From JAHDHW01 sp963793295 (GTDB lineage: Bacteria; Bacteroidota; Bacteroidia; Chitinophagales; Saprospiraceae), in assembly GCA_963793295.1 (NCBI GenBank), contig CAWBZX010000040.1:124001-188000 (forward strand): a stretch of DNA of 64,000 bases, given 5' to 3'. The translations under genes were made by a program, and so were the position numbers. Positions 16,364 to 25,600 of this stretch are shown here, one piece after another. Below the pieces are notes generated by a model. The model was given only the letters and a program-made list of their open reading frames with translations, made no database searches and was not told the origin of the DNA. How positions within the stretch are numbered: the first letter of the stretch is position 1; each line of letters opens with the position of its first letter.

Positions 16364-17308
16364 TCATTTTACAATAAGTGTGGGTATAGTGTCATTCAAA
16401 TGAAGAAAAGATTCTGTAACACTTCCCATCAACAATAATTCAACTTTTGTATGTCCTTTTGCGCCCATCACAACAAAATCGTTATTATTGGCTGTTGCAT
16501 ATTCTATGATATATCGAGCAGTGCCCGGCAGGTTTTTCTCATACAGTGCAATACTTACTCCATTTTTATCATCAGGAATATAAGTGGATAGAAATACATC
16601 AAAGGCATCTCTGATATTACTTTCAATCATTTTCTTAAACTGGGCGTATGGCCGGTCTGTAGCGTAATAACTCATGTTGGGCAAACTGTAAATATTCAAA
16701 CAAACCAGATCAACAGGTTCTTTTAATTGTTTTTTCAGTCTGACCGCTGTTTGTAGAGACCTGATTGAGTTATTTGAAAAATCAATAGGTACCAAAATAG
16801 AACGAATGGAAGGTTTAGCACCTTCCGGCACAACCAAAGCATTTCCTTTGGTTTTCCGGGCAAGGTTTTTAGCTAAAATCCCATGATCTTTACGCTTTTC
16901 GCTTTGACCAATAATAAGTAAGTCTGCTTTCAAATCTTCAGCACTTGATAGCAACTCTTCCAATGGATTTCCTTCCTTCAATTCATATTCTACAAAAATC
17001 TCCTTTTCTTTTTCAATCGCTTTTTTCACTTTCCTTTCCAACTCGTTTATGATTTGTTCATTTAACTTTAAGTCGCCGGTTACGGTTTTTGAATCATCCG
17101 TAAAAACAGCGGTCTGATCTTCAAAGTACGGAACAACATGCATAAAATATGCAGAACTAATGGGTACTTGTTTAGAAAGAAAATTAAAATATTTCAAAAT
17201 CGGATCATCCGTTTCACCCAACTCTAATGCAATTAAAGCCTGAGTGATTTCAAAAGGTTCCAATGTCTTTTGTTCGTTGGGTTCAAGTATATAATCTGAA
17301 TTTTTCAT
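16364..17308 (-). CDS. Universal stress protein, two UspA domains
   Basis: A 314-aa cytoplasmic protein with two UspA domains in tandem. The second (from about residue 165, SIRSILVPIDFSNNSIRSLQ) has the nucleotide-binding signature VVMGAKGHTKVELLLMGSV. The first is degenerate (LLIIGQSEKRKDHG). This is the reverse of the other two universal stress proteins here, whose first domain is the intact one. ATG start. A perfect -7 element and an FNR-type palindrome lie upstream at class-II spacing. The hypothetical gene at 15969 probably follows in the same transcript. Confidence 0.9.
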   Translation of the reverse strand: MKNSDYILEPNEQKTLEPFEITQALIALELGETDDPILKYFNFLSKQVPISSAYFMHVVPYFEDQTAVFTDDSKTVTGDLKLNEQIINELERKVKKAIEKEKEIFVEYELKEGNPLEELLSSAEDLKADLLIIGQSEKRKDHGILAKNLARKTKGNALVVPEGAKPSIRSILVPIDFSNNSIRSLQTAVRLKKQLKEPVDLVCLNIYSLPNMSYYATDRPYAQFKKMIESNIRDAFDVFLSTYIPDDKNGVSIALYEKNLPGTARYIIEYATANNNDFVVMGAKGHTKVELLLMGSVTESFLHLNDTIPTLIVK

Positions 17309-17343
17309 AATTATTTAGAGCCTTGTATAATAACTCATATAGC

Positions 17344-17351
17344 CAAAACTA
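17344..17351 (-). promoter_or_regulatory. Promoter -7 element of the minus-strand universal stress gene
   Basis: TAGTTTTG on the minus strand (17351-17344) matches TAnnTTTG exactly. The predicted start is near 17337, 29 bases before the ATG. The centre of the TGAT-N4-ATCA box (17380.5) lies about 43 bases upstream of that start, the class-II activator position. Confidence 0.6.
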
Positions 17352-17362
17352 CTTAGAGTTTA

Positions 17363-17398
17363 CATTTTCAAAAATGATAAAGATCATTTTTGAAAATG
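17363..17398. promoter_or_regulatory. FNR/CRP-type palindrome between two universal stress genes
   Basis: A perfect inverted repeat with 16-base arms (17363-17378 and 17383-17398) and a 4-base centre. Its core ATGAT-AAAG-ATCAT fits the FNR/CRP layout TGAT-N4-ATCA (17375-17386). It lies between divergent universal stress genes, 55 bases from one start codon and 83 from the other. The extra-long symmetry could also fold as a hairpin. Confidence 0.65.
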
Positions 17399-17480
17399 AT
17401 TTACATCAATACACCATCCCCGATACTTAAGCTAAATTGTATATTGAAAAGTTTTATCGTTGAAATAATATCTTTCTGTC

Positions 17481-18374
17481 ATGAAAAAAATCCTGTTTCC
17501 AACTGATTTTTCTGCATCTGCAAATAATGCATTTGTTTATGCTTTGCAACTTGCGGATAAGATGAATGCTTCAATTACCACCATTCATGTTTACAGTCAT
17601 CCTGAAATCCATATTGAAAGAGGAGGCATACACCCTGAAGCGCTTGAGCATATTTATGAGTCTATAGATATGGAAGAGTTTGAAAACTACAAAGACTCCA
17701 TACCTGTCTTGAGGGCTATTGCCGAAAAAGAAAAACTGAGCCATATTGAACTATATCATGTCATGGATGATGGTCCGGTTATCCCAAAAATCATCCAATT
17801 GGGAAAAGAAGGTGGGTTTGACTTGATCGTGATGGGAACAAAAGGCGCTGGCTGGGTGAAAGAAGTTTTTTTAGGAACCATTACGGGGGAGATTATGGAA
17901 AAGGCTTATTGTCCTGTTCTCGCAGTGCCAGATGAAGCGCGTTTTGACGGAAACATCAATAAAATTGCTGTATCCTCTGAATTCAAAATTGAAGACCAAT
18001 ATTTAATGAAAAAAGTATTGAATTTGGCAGATATTTTTGAAGCACACGTTTATTGTTTAAATGTTGATTTGGCTGGAATACAATTTTATGCAGAGAAAAA
18101 GGAAGCTTTTAAAGAATTATTCAAAGATACCCCTCGCCTTCATTTTAAAACAATTGAAGGTTATGATGTTATGACTGCATTGAATGATTATCTTGAAAAA
18201 TATCGAATGGATATGATTTGTATGATCATTCACAAACGCAATTTTATCCAGGAATTTTTTAAATACAGCATTGCCAAAACGATGTCATACCAAACCAAAA
18301 CACCTATTTTATCCTATCAGTCGCATACACTAGACCCTAAAAAATCAATAAGCAGAAAAGAGCGTTCTGTTTAA
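17481..18374 (+). CDS. Universal stress protein, two UspA domains
   Basis: A 297-aa protein starting MKKILFPTDFSASANNAFVYAL, the usual UspA opening. The first domain keeps the nucleotide-binding signature VMGTKGAGWVKEVFLGTITG near residue 120. The second domain (from about 165) lacks it. Cytoplasmic; family members bind ATP and accumulate during growth arrest or oxygen limitation. It is divergent from the other universal stress gene and shares the FNR-type palindrome. TATCTTTC at 17470-17477 is a near match to a -7 element but is too close to the ATG to be certain. Confidence 0.9.
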   Translation: MKKILFPTDFSASANNAFVYALQLADKMNASITTIHVYSHPEIHIERGGIHPEALEHIYESIDMEEFENYKDSIPVLRAIAEKEKLSHIELYHVMDDGPVIPKIIQLGKEGGFDLIVMGTKGAGWVKEVFLGTITGEIMEKAYCPVLAVPDEARFDGNINKIAVSSEFKIEDQYLMKKVLNLADIFEAHVYCLNVDLAGIQFYAEKKEAFKELFKDTPRLHFKTIEGYDVMTALNDYLEKYRMDMICMIIHKRNFIQEFFKYSIAKTMSYQTKTPILSYQSHTLDPKKSISRKERSV

Positions 18375-18389
18375 GACTTTATCGTTGAT

Positions 18390-18408
18390 GCTCGTGGACC
18401 ACACGAGC
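18390..18408. terminator. Short hairpin between convergent genes
   Basis: GCTCGTG (18390-18396) and CACGAGC (18402-18408) are a perfect 7-base inverted pair with a 5-base loop. It lies between the convergent ends of the universal stress gene and the FkbM gene. No strong T-run follows, so its terminator role is uncertain. Confidence 0.45.
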
Positions 18409-18418
18409 TAAATAGTCA

Positions 18419-19174
18419 TTATCCTGTCGATGCAATTCTGGCATAGAAATCACCAGAAAGACCCGGTTCATTGTAATTTAAAAAAACAGTTTTCATTTGC
18501 TCGGCTGTCATCCAATCTTTTGAATTAAATATTTGCTTTTCGGCATGTGTCCAATTGTACTCATAAGTTGCCAGCGATTCTAACTGGTCAATGCATTTTA
18601 TCGTGTTTTCTATATTAGAAGTATAATATTCTACCGAAAGAGCAGGAATTGGAGCGGAAAGTCCTTCCAGCACTTCAATTTCAAAGTTTTCAACGTCAAT
18701 TTTACAAAATTTGGGAATTCCATATTTTTCGATTAATTGGTCCAAAGTCACTACATCCACTTCGATTTCTTTGTCCCAGCTTATTTCGTATGAAGTATCG
18801 CCTGCAATAGTTGATCGCCATTTCTCATCAGACATTGTACTTATTGTCGGAGTCATTTCACTAACAAAAAACGAAGTTTTACCGGCTATGCGCCCTACCG
18901 CTTTTTCTAATAAAATAATATTGGATTTGTTTCTGAATCGTTTTTTCATGTAAGCCATGCATTTGGGTTGGGGTTCCAGAGCCACTATTTTTGCACTTAA
19001 TAAATTCCATGCATCTGTCCTGTTGCCCAAATGCGCTCCTATGTCAAAACACAAGTCGTTTGCTTTTATAAATTGAGCATAAAATTTCTTTAGCCGCGAC
19101 CTGTTGAAAGGTTTCCAGTAATAGATGACAATGGATCGAAATATTCCCAGTCTGGCTCTTAAGTCATTTATCAT
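18419..19174 (-). CDS. FkbM-family methyltransferase
   Basis: A class I SAM-dependent methyltransferase of about 251 aa. It has the SAM-binding segment LCFDIGAHLGNRTDAW, the acidic VALEPQPKC, and the FkbM hallmark FCKIDVENFEIEVLEGL followed by PALSVEYYTS. The frame extends 9 codons further to a TTG at 19201, but the ATG at 19174 is preferred. FkbM enzymes usually O-methylate sugars or polyketides; the substrate cannot be inferred here. It is flanked by stress genes but has no visible link to them. Confidence 0.85.
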   Translation of the reverse strand: MINDLRARLGIFRSIVIYYWKPFNRSRLKKFYAQFIKANDLCFDIGAHLGNRTDAWNLLSAKIVALEPQPKCMAYMKKRFRNKSNIILLEKAVGRIAGKTSFFVSEMTPTISTMSDEKWRSTIAGDTSYEISWDKEIEVDVVTLDQLIEKYGIPKFCKIDVENFEIEVLEGLSAPIPALSVEYYTSNIENTIKCIDQLESLATYEYNWTHAEKQIFNSKDWMTAEQMKTVFLNYNEPGLSGDFYARIASTG

Positions 19175-19234
19175 AAAAGAAGTGGTTGGCTTGAGTGCCA
19201 ATATATCATTTTCTTTAAAAAATGATGCACTTTT

Positions 19235-19606
19235 TTACATTTGCCTGGAGACAAATCTGCGGAAGTTCTTTTTAAGTTTTTCAAATTTAGTGACGAACGC
19301 TAAAACATGACTGCGGGTAGTTTCATGATCCCAGATTTCATCATGTAGGGGTTCTTCCTCTTTGATTAGCTCGTGTTCATGGAGTTTTAGTTGGAGTTTT
19401 AGTTTATTGATATCGTCCAACTTTTTACGAAAGATTTCATTGTATTCGTCCGAATGTTCGGTGATGGAAAATTGATTCGGATGACGATCCATGATCATCG
19501 AAAGTTCTTTTTGGAATACTTTGATCTCATCAGAATAAAAATCAAGTTGACTAAGCCATTCCTGGTGTTCTTTGTGATACTGGGAATTTAATTCGTATTT
19601 ACTCAT
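19235..19606 (-). CDS. Helical hypothetical protein
   Basis: A 123-aa soluble protein, rich in Lys, Glu, His and Leu, with long stretches that should form coiled coil (FRKKLDDINKLKLQLKLHEHEL, in part). It has no signal peptide and no recognised domain. It starts with ATG at 19606. Its upstream region is shared with the LOG-family gene and includes the FNR-type box at 19732-19743, so it may belong to the same stress response. An AT-rich inverted repeat (19203-19210 and 19217-19224) separates it from the FkbM gene. Confidence 0.65.
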   Translation of the reverse strand: MSKYELNSQYHKEHQEWLSQLDFYSDEIKVFQKELSMIMDRHPNQFSITEHSDEYNEIFRKKLDDINKLKLQLKLHEHELIKEEEPLHDEIWDHETTRSHVLAFVTKFEKLKKNFRRFVSRQM

Positions 19607-19731
19607 ATTAGATGGTTTAAACGGTATAGCTATTGATTTTTTTAGTTCATTTATGATATCGTAAATTTCAATTTGGAAGGAAGTTAAAAAATTTCATATT
19701 CCAAGAAAATGACAAAAGTTTCTCATTTCAA

Positions 19732-19773
19732 TGATATAAATCAATTTAATTAGTTTTACCTCCTTTATATTTG
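19732..19773 (+). promoter_or_regulatory. Class-II CRP/FNR-type promoter of the LOG gene
   Basis: TGAT-ATAA-ATCA at 19732-19743 is followed by a perfect -7 element TATATTTG at 19766-19773. With a start about 7 bases later (near 19780), the box is centred about 42 bases upstream, the place where FNR/CRP proteins contact RNA polymerase as class-II activators. There is no clear TTTG -33 element, as expected for an activator-dependent promoter. Confidence 0.65.
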
Positions 19774-19811
19774 GAAAAGCATTCATTTTCCTAGAATTCA
19801 TTTAGTAAACC

Positions 19812-20558
19812 ATGACTGTTATTGAAAAGCCAAAAGTTGCCTTATTTAACAAGGACACACAATATCTGGAAGGTCCGAAAAGCAGGAGGAGTGAACTCGT
19901 TTTCACTTTAAGTGTGATGTTCCAATTCATCAAAGGTTTCCGAAAGCTACACTTCATCGGGCCTTGTATCACCGTTTTTGGATCTGCTCGATTTAAAGAG
20001 GAGCACAAATATTATATCAAAGCCCGGGAAATCGGAGAAAGAATCCATAAAATGGGGTTTACGGTCATGACTGGTGGTGGTCCGGGAATCATGGAAGCAG
20101 CTAATCGAGGGGCATTTGAATCCGGGGGATATTCTGTCGGCTGCAATATTGAACTCCCTACGGAACAAAAGCCAAATCCTTACGTGCATGATTCAATTAC
20201 CTTCAAACATTTTTTCGTTCGTAAAGTATTGATGCTTAAATATTCCTATGCTTTCGTCGTAATGCCCGGTGGATTTGGTACAATGGATGAATTATATGAA
20301 ACGTTGACATTGATTCAAACCAGTACCATCAATAATTTCCCAATCGTATTGATGGGAACAGATTTTTATAAGGAAATGATGGAATTCCTGGACATTATGG
20401 CTGAAAGAGGAACAATCTCAAAGAAGGACCTCGAATTAGTGTTGCTCACGGATGATTCGGATGAAGCCATGCAACATATTCAAAAGTATATCAATGAAAA
20501 TTATAAAATCAGGCTTAAAAAGCGACCACTTTGGTGGTTATTTGAAAGGGTGACTTAA
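19812..20558 (+). CDS. LOG-family protein (TIGR00730-like Rossmann fold)
   Basis: A 248-aa protein with both signatures of the lysine-decarboxylase-like/LOG family: GGGPGIMEAANRGA (around residue 94) and PGGFGTMDELYETLT (around 155). Characterised members are nucleotide 5'-monophosphate phosphoribohydrolases, which release bases such as cytokinins from their ribotides. The true substrate in bacteria like this is unknown. ATG start, 38 bases after a perfect -7 element. An FNR-type box sits at activator distance. Confidence 0.87.
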   Translation: MTVIEKPKVALFNKDTQYLEGPKSRRSELVFTLSVMFQFIKGFRKLHFIGPCITVFGSARFKEEHKYYIKAREIGERIHKMGFTVMTGGGPGIMEAANRGAFESGGYSVGCNIELPTEQKPNPYVHDSITFKHFFVRKVLMLKYSYAFVVMPGGFGTMDELYETLTLIQTSTINNFPIVLMGTDFYKEMMEFLDIMAERGTISKKDLELVLLTDDSDEAMQHIQKYINENYKIRLKKRPLWWLFERVT

Positions 20559-20784
20559 TCTCGTTTTCGATTTTGATAAGATCAGTTATTCATTTTTTAA
20601 ACTAAGTCTGCAACCTGATTTTTACAAGCTGCCTTTGAATCTTAAAATTTGATCTGGTTTTGTATATCTTATTTTAAATAAAACAATAAAAAATTGAGGA
20701 ATATCATTGATTGGATTGACTTTCCTCATTCATAAATTGAATTATTTGTTACTTCTTGTAGTAAGAAACATAAAATTCATTCCA

Positions 20785-21633
20785 ATGAAAAAGTCAAAAA
20801 AGATTTTATTTCCTACGGATTTTTCAGAGCCTGCAACCAACGCGTTTAGATATGCTTTGCTTTTAGCGGATAGATTGGAAGCTAATATTGAGTTGTTGCA
20901 TGTTGTTTTTCCGGAAGCGGAGCCTTTGGATTTTCCGGTTTTAGTCGCTCAATCTACTCAATTGAGATTAGAATCGGCACGAGAGCAGTTGACTCAATTT
21001 GTTGATATTGGTCTTACCCAGATGGTTCAACAATTGAAAAATGCTCCGGCAATAAATTCTGAAATTGAATTGGGAACCCCTTCAACAATAATAGCTGGGA
21101 CGGCCAAGAGAAATGAAATTGATTTGATTGTGATGGGAACCAAAGGGGTTAAAAGCAACCTGGACAGAATTATGGGAAGCGTAGCCGCGGGAGTTGTCAA
21201 AAAAGCTCCTTGTTCCGTAATCGTAGTACCGGAAGATGCTCAATTTCAACTAGATAATATTGCTTACGCAAGCAACCTGAATGAAGCGGATCCTTTCGAA
21301 ATCTGGAAGATGATGAAGTTGCTTGATCTTAAAAATCCATCAATTCGATGTATTCATTTCAATCCTGGAGATGAAGAAATGGGCGTTGATGCTTTAGATG
21401 AAATGAAAAGTTTTTTCATAGAAAAAAATCCTGATTTAAAAATCCACTTCCAGAACCTTCCGGGAAAAGACATAATCGAAAACATCAATGATTTTATTGT
21501 CCTGTATGAAATTCAGCTTCTTGCGATGTATCAGCCTAATCGTACGTTTTTAGAAAACCTTTTCCACCATAGCAACACGAAAGAGATGGCATTGAAAACA
21601 CGCGTTCCACTATTGATTTTAAAAGCATCATAA
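20785..21633 (+). CDS. Universal stress protein, two UspA domains
   Basis: From the ATG at 20785 the product is 282 aa, starting MKKSKKILFPTDFSEPATNAF. The frame is open for 26 further codons upstream, but those do not resemble the family. The first domain has the nucleotide-binding signature VMGTKGVKSNLDRIMGSVAAG; the second, from about residue 155, is degenerate. It most resembles the universal stress protein at 17481. A small membrane protein follows 22 bases downstream. No perfect FNR-type box is found upstream (a TGA-N5-TCA near-match at 20574-20584 has the wrong spacing). Confidence 0.9.
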   Translation: MKKSKKILFPTDFSEPATNAFRYALLLADRLEANIELLHVVFPEAEPLDFPVLVAQSTQLRLESAREQLTQFVDIGLTQMVQQLKNAPAINSEIELGTPSTIIAGTAKRNEIDLIVMGTKGVKSNLDRIMGSVAAGVVKKAPCSVIVVPEDAQFQLDNIAYASNLNEADPFEIWKMMKLLDLKNPSIRCIHFNPGDEEMGVDALDEMKSFFIEKNPDLKIHFQNLPGKDIIENINDFIVLYEIQLLAMYQPNRTFLENLFHHSNTKEMALKTRVPLLILKAS

Positions 21634-21655
21634 ACAGAATTAAGTATAATAAAAA

Positions 21656-21934
21656 ATGGAAAGAAAGACTTTAAAAGATTTTCATAAAAGCCTAAGTTGG
21701 TCTACTCGGTTTTATACGCTGTTGACGGTTGCGACTATAGCTTTGAGTTACTTTCTTGATGCGTGGAATACCAATTGGGTAAAAACAATAATTCTGGCTT
21801 TGGCGATCATGCTTTTTGTTGAAACTTTTGAGATTTTATTTCATAATCATCCAAAAACGTGGAATACCATCCGTTGGATTATTATTTTGATTGTCCTTGC
21901 GCTAATATTGATGGGATTGATACCAAACCTATAA
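21656..21934 (+). CDS. Small membrane protein next to universal stress gene
   Basis: A 92-aa protein with about three hydrophobic helices: STRFYTLLTVATIALSYFL, WVKTIILALAIMLFVETFEI, and WIIILIVLALILMGLI. The loop between the second and third has FHNHPKTW. It starts 22 bases after the universal stress gene and is probably co-transcribed. The family is not recognised. A membrane partner in the same stress response is possible. Confidence 0.6.
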   Translation: MERKTLKDFHKSLSWSTRFYTLLTVATIALSYFLDAWNTNWVKTIILALAIMLFVETFEILFHNHPKTWNTIRWIIILIVLALILMGLIPNL

Positions 21935-21953
21935 TCCTGTGATACAATCAGAA

Positions 21954-22691
21954 CTACATAGGAGTCATGATATAAGAAGTTGCGTCATTTTTTAAGGCTG
22001 GCTTATCTCCAATTGTGTCGAACTGATATTTTGCCCATTTTACTTGACTGCGTAAGCGACTCAACGCTTTATAAGGAATTGTAACCGAGTAAAGTTTAAT
22101 AATCCAGTTAGGAAAACTGCCACCGGGATCGGCATATTGTTGATAAAGCACTTTGACAGTACCATCATTTAGTGGTTCGAGTATCCAAAGCCCTCTGGTA
22201 GATGTTACTCTCACCATATTTGGTACTTCTGGCAGATAATCTGGCAAACCGACGATGCTGATATACATTTTTCCTTTTATAGGGTCATGATAAAATGTTG
22301 AACTATAAATACCATCTCTGTCAGAAAACGGAAAGGGGCATTCATTTTTCATATAGCATATTTGCAAATCTTGTTCGTATTGTAGTAAGCTTGCATAACT
22401 TACACCAGCAAATAAATGAGAATATTCTTCTACATCCCTTAGCACAGCAACCAGACTGGCTAAAGGGGCGTCAATTCTAGCTATTCCTTTAAATTCAGGA
22501 AGCCCTGTTTTTGGTTCACTTCTGATATATACTTTTATGCCATTCTTATCTTTTTTCAGGGTCCATTTTCCGACAGTCTGTCCAATAGAAAGGATCGAAT
22601 AGAAAATAAACATTATGATAAGATAAATAATCATCGTTTTTTTATTTAATGCTGTTTTTATTGAAATGGATGAACAAATCAATCGTTTCAT
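21954..22691 (-). CDS. Secreted START-domain lipid-binding-like protein
   Basis: A 245-aa protein with an N-terminal hydrophobic stretch (MIIYLIIMFIFYSILSIGQ, residues 20-38) that looks like a signal peptide or anchor. A START-like domain follows: GIKVYIRSEP, LVAVLRDVEEYSHLF, CPFPFSDRDGIYSS and GLWILEPLNDGTVKVLYQ. START domains bind lipids in a deep pocket. Its ATG at 22691 overlaps the stop of the activase gene (TAATG), so translation is probably coupled, although an internal ATG at 22634 would give a more standard signal peptide. Confidence 0.75.
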   Translation of the reverse strand: MKRLICSSISIKTALNKKTMIIYLIIMFIFYSILSIGQTVGKWTLKKDKNGIKVYIRSEPKTGLPEFKGIARIDAPLASLVAVLRDVEEYSHLFAGVSYASLLQYEQDLQICYMKNECPFPFSDRDGIYSSTFYHDPIKGKMYISIVGLPDYLPEVPNMVRVTSTRGLWILEPLNDGTVKVLYQQYADPGGSFPNWIIKLYSVTIPYKALSRLRSQVKWAKYQFDTIGDKPALKNDATSYIMTPM

Positions 22692-25600
22692 TATCCTAGG
22701 CTTTTATGGATTTGATAATTAAGTTGCGGTGTCAAAATTTCATTTCTGTATTGCTTTAAAAAATAATCAATCGTTTCAATCCTAAGTTTTATAGAACCTT
22801 GTGGATTGTTTTCGTCAATGTCTTTAAAACTAAAATAAGGTGTGCCCGAACTTTCAATGATCTCCTCAATGGCTGCGTAGGTCGGGGCATCATGACCGCA
22901 TTTGAAATTAGACATTTCGAGTGCAATAAGATTGGGATGCCGGGCAACAAATTTAGCCGCCCATATTTTTACATTTGCATTTTCATTCAGGGAGTTTTTC
23001 CAAACATCTGAAATGTCGAGAGGATGAGCAATTTCCCCTCGACGGACTTCGTCGCCAAAAAGTTCGTCCAGAGTTTTTTCATCTGTTGGCAACAAGTCCT
23101 GTGTAAAAATTGGATAACCTAACTGCTGAAACTCGTCTAATATTCCATGGTTGATACCCGGATCCCGGTGATAAGGTCGGCCAAGGAGTACAATACCTAT
23201 TTTTTGCTCTCTTTCGAGCATCTCAATGATTTGGCGGGCCTTCTCGCGCATGTTGTTTTTATATTCTCGTAAAGCTTTGTAACCAGCATCCACAGCCTGT
23301 TTATTCTCAAATTGATTGATTCCAAGTATTTTTTCAAACTGATTAAACATCTGGCGTTCGAATAGAAGCGGATCTGATAAGTTTAAGAAAGTATCCAGAT
23401 ATTGAACATTTAAATTTTTAAAAATATCTTCCTCTTTTGTAAAAGCTGCTTTGACGGCTTCGGGACTTGCCGTGACAGACGGACATATCCAGCATCCTTT
23501 TGTTTCAAAAAGCTCGGACTTAATATCAGCGATCATAGGGCAGAAGATGAAGTCCAATGCTCTTTTTTTATGTTTAACATAAAGCAGATTATGTACATGG
23601 GACAAGTAGAGCTTACTAGGAAAACAGGGATCTATTGCGCCTCTTTTGGAACCATCCTTATACAATTTGTCATCTGTAAAATCAGAGAAGACAATATTGG
23701 TTCGCCGCACACCCAAACTCTCGAAATACGCACTAAACAAAGGGGCTAAGCTATACATCAATTGCACCCGGGGAAGGCCAACCCTGATCTTTGAGCGATC
23801 AATACCATTGGTTTGTCCTTTTTTGGTAAACCATAACTTCTGCTTCTTTGCATCCTCCGCATTCACCAGTTTTGGTTTATAGCTTTTGAAAACTTCTTTA
23901 TTTGAAATCTCTGCCATGTTGGGAGTCATTTTTAAAGTAGCTTCCATTTTTTCCTTGATCTTGCGCATCTCATCTACATCAGCAACAGAACCTTTTTCAC
24001 AGGTATTGCCAACAATGAGCCTTCTTGTTTTAATAAAATCTCCGTTGAGCTTTGTGGCTCCATTGCTAGCTGCTTTTTGCTTATCCTTTGGTGTATCGAA
24101 TGTACTGATATCTATGAAAGTGCGAAGGCAATAATTAGTGCAATAGTTACAGCGCGTACTTTCGTTGGTAGTAGACTTATACTGTATGCTTTGCGTGGCA
24201 TCCAAGCCGATAAAGGTGGTTTTATGATCGTTTTCCCAGAGATCTACTGCTTCTAAAGCTGCTCCGATCGCACCACTTTCACCACAGTGTTGATGTACGA
24301 TGATATTTGGTTGTTCTTCACCGGGGTGATACCTTGAACGGATAAAATCTACCTGTGCTTTGACGGCAGCAAGGTTGTGTTGGGTACCGCCTTGCAGAAT
24401 AAACTTTTTACCCAGTTTGGAAAAATTAGGCAATTTGGCTACATACAGCCAGATGTTTTTTGGTAAAACTGCTGCAAGCCCTGCTAAAATCTCCTCAGGT
24501 TGCCAACCCTGCCTTTGAAAGTTTACAATATCCGTTTGCATAAATACGGCACAACCGTATCCGAATTCAGGACTCATCTCAGCTTTGAATGCCTGTTCCG
24601 CATATTGCTCTACCGGAACACCAAAATCATTAGCAGTACTTTGCAGAAAATAGCCATTGCCTGCAGAACACTGGGTATTGAGTTCAAAGTCTTTAACTTT
24701 TCCATCTTTCAGGATCATGATCTTAATATCCTGGCCGCCAACATCGCAGATTACATCAACATTCTGATAGTAATGAAGTGCTGATTTGGTGTGCGCAACC
24801 GTTTCAACAATTGCCGTATCCGCGCATAGCACATCTTTGAGCATGTCTTTGGCGTAGCCAGTGGTTGCTACACCCAAAATTTCAAGTTTTGCACCATCAG
24901 CTTCTACTTGCTGGTGTATTTTATTTAAAACCTCTTTTGTATCTGCAATAGGGTTGCCTTTTGATAATTGGTAAGATTTTGCAAGCAATTTTTTATCGGC
25001 GTTCATCAGGACAGCTTTGGTTGAGGTAGAACCTCCGTCCAAACCGATAAATGCCTGCACGGTTTCCCCTTTTTTAAATATTGCTGGTTTGAAAGGTTTG
25101 ATCGCATACTCCGCTTTGAATACTTCCAATTCTTCAGATGATCCGATCAGGCCGGATTTTGCGCCTTCTTTTCCTTTGAGCCTGCCGTGCTTGATGTAGT
25201 TTTCCAGTTCCTTCCATCCTTTATAAACGCCTACGTCAGCTGGTTCTTCCTTTCCGTATTCAAGAGCACCGATGGCAGCGAAATATTGAGCATTATCAGG
25301 AACAATGATCAGATCTTTTGGAGACTTATTTGGAGGTAATGGATAATTTCTTTCTTCCCAGATCTCTGGGATGTTTTTTCGCCAGGCTTCCTGCATGCCT
25401 TTAATAAAAGTATTTGGGCCGCCCAGGAGTAATACCTGGGGCCTTAGCGTATGCCCTCGTGTGAGTACAATAAGGTTTTGATTGACAATAGCATCAAACA
25501 AACTGGCCATCAGCTCTGAAGTTGGAATACCTTGTTTCTGAAGGCCGTTGATATCTGTCTCGGCAAAGACACCACATTTTCCAGCTACAGCATGCAATTT

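Noticed and set aside
20574..20584. TGA-TAAGA-TCA upstream of the third universal stress gene
   Set aside because: Five-base spacing instead of six, so not a CRP/FNR-type site by the rule used for the other five.
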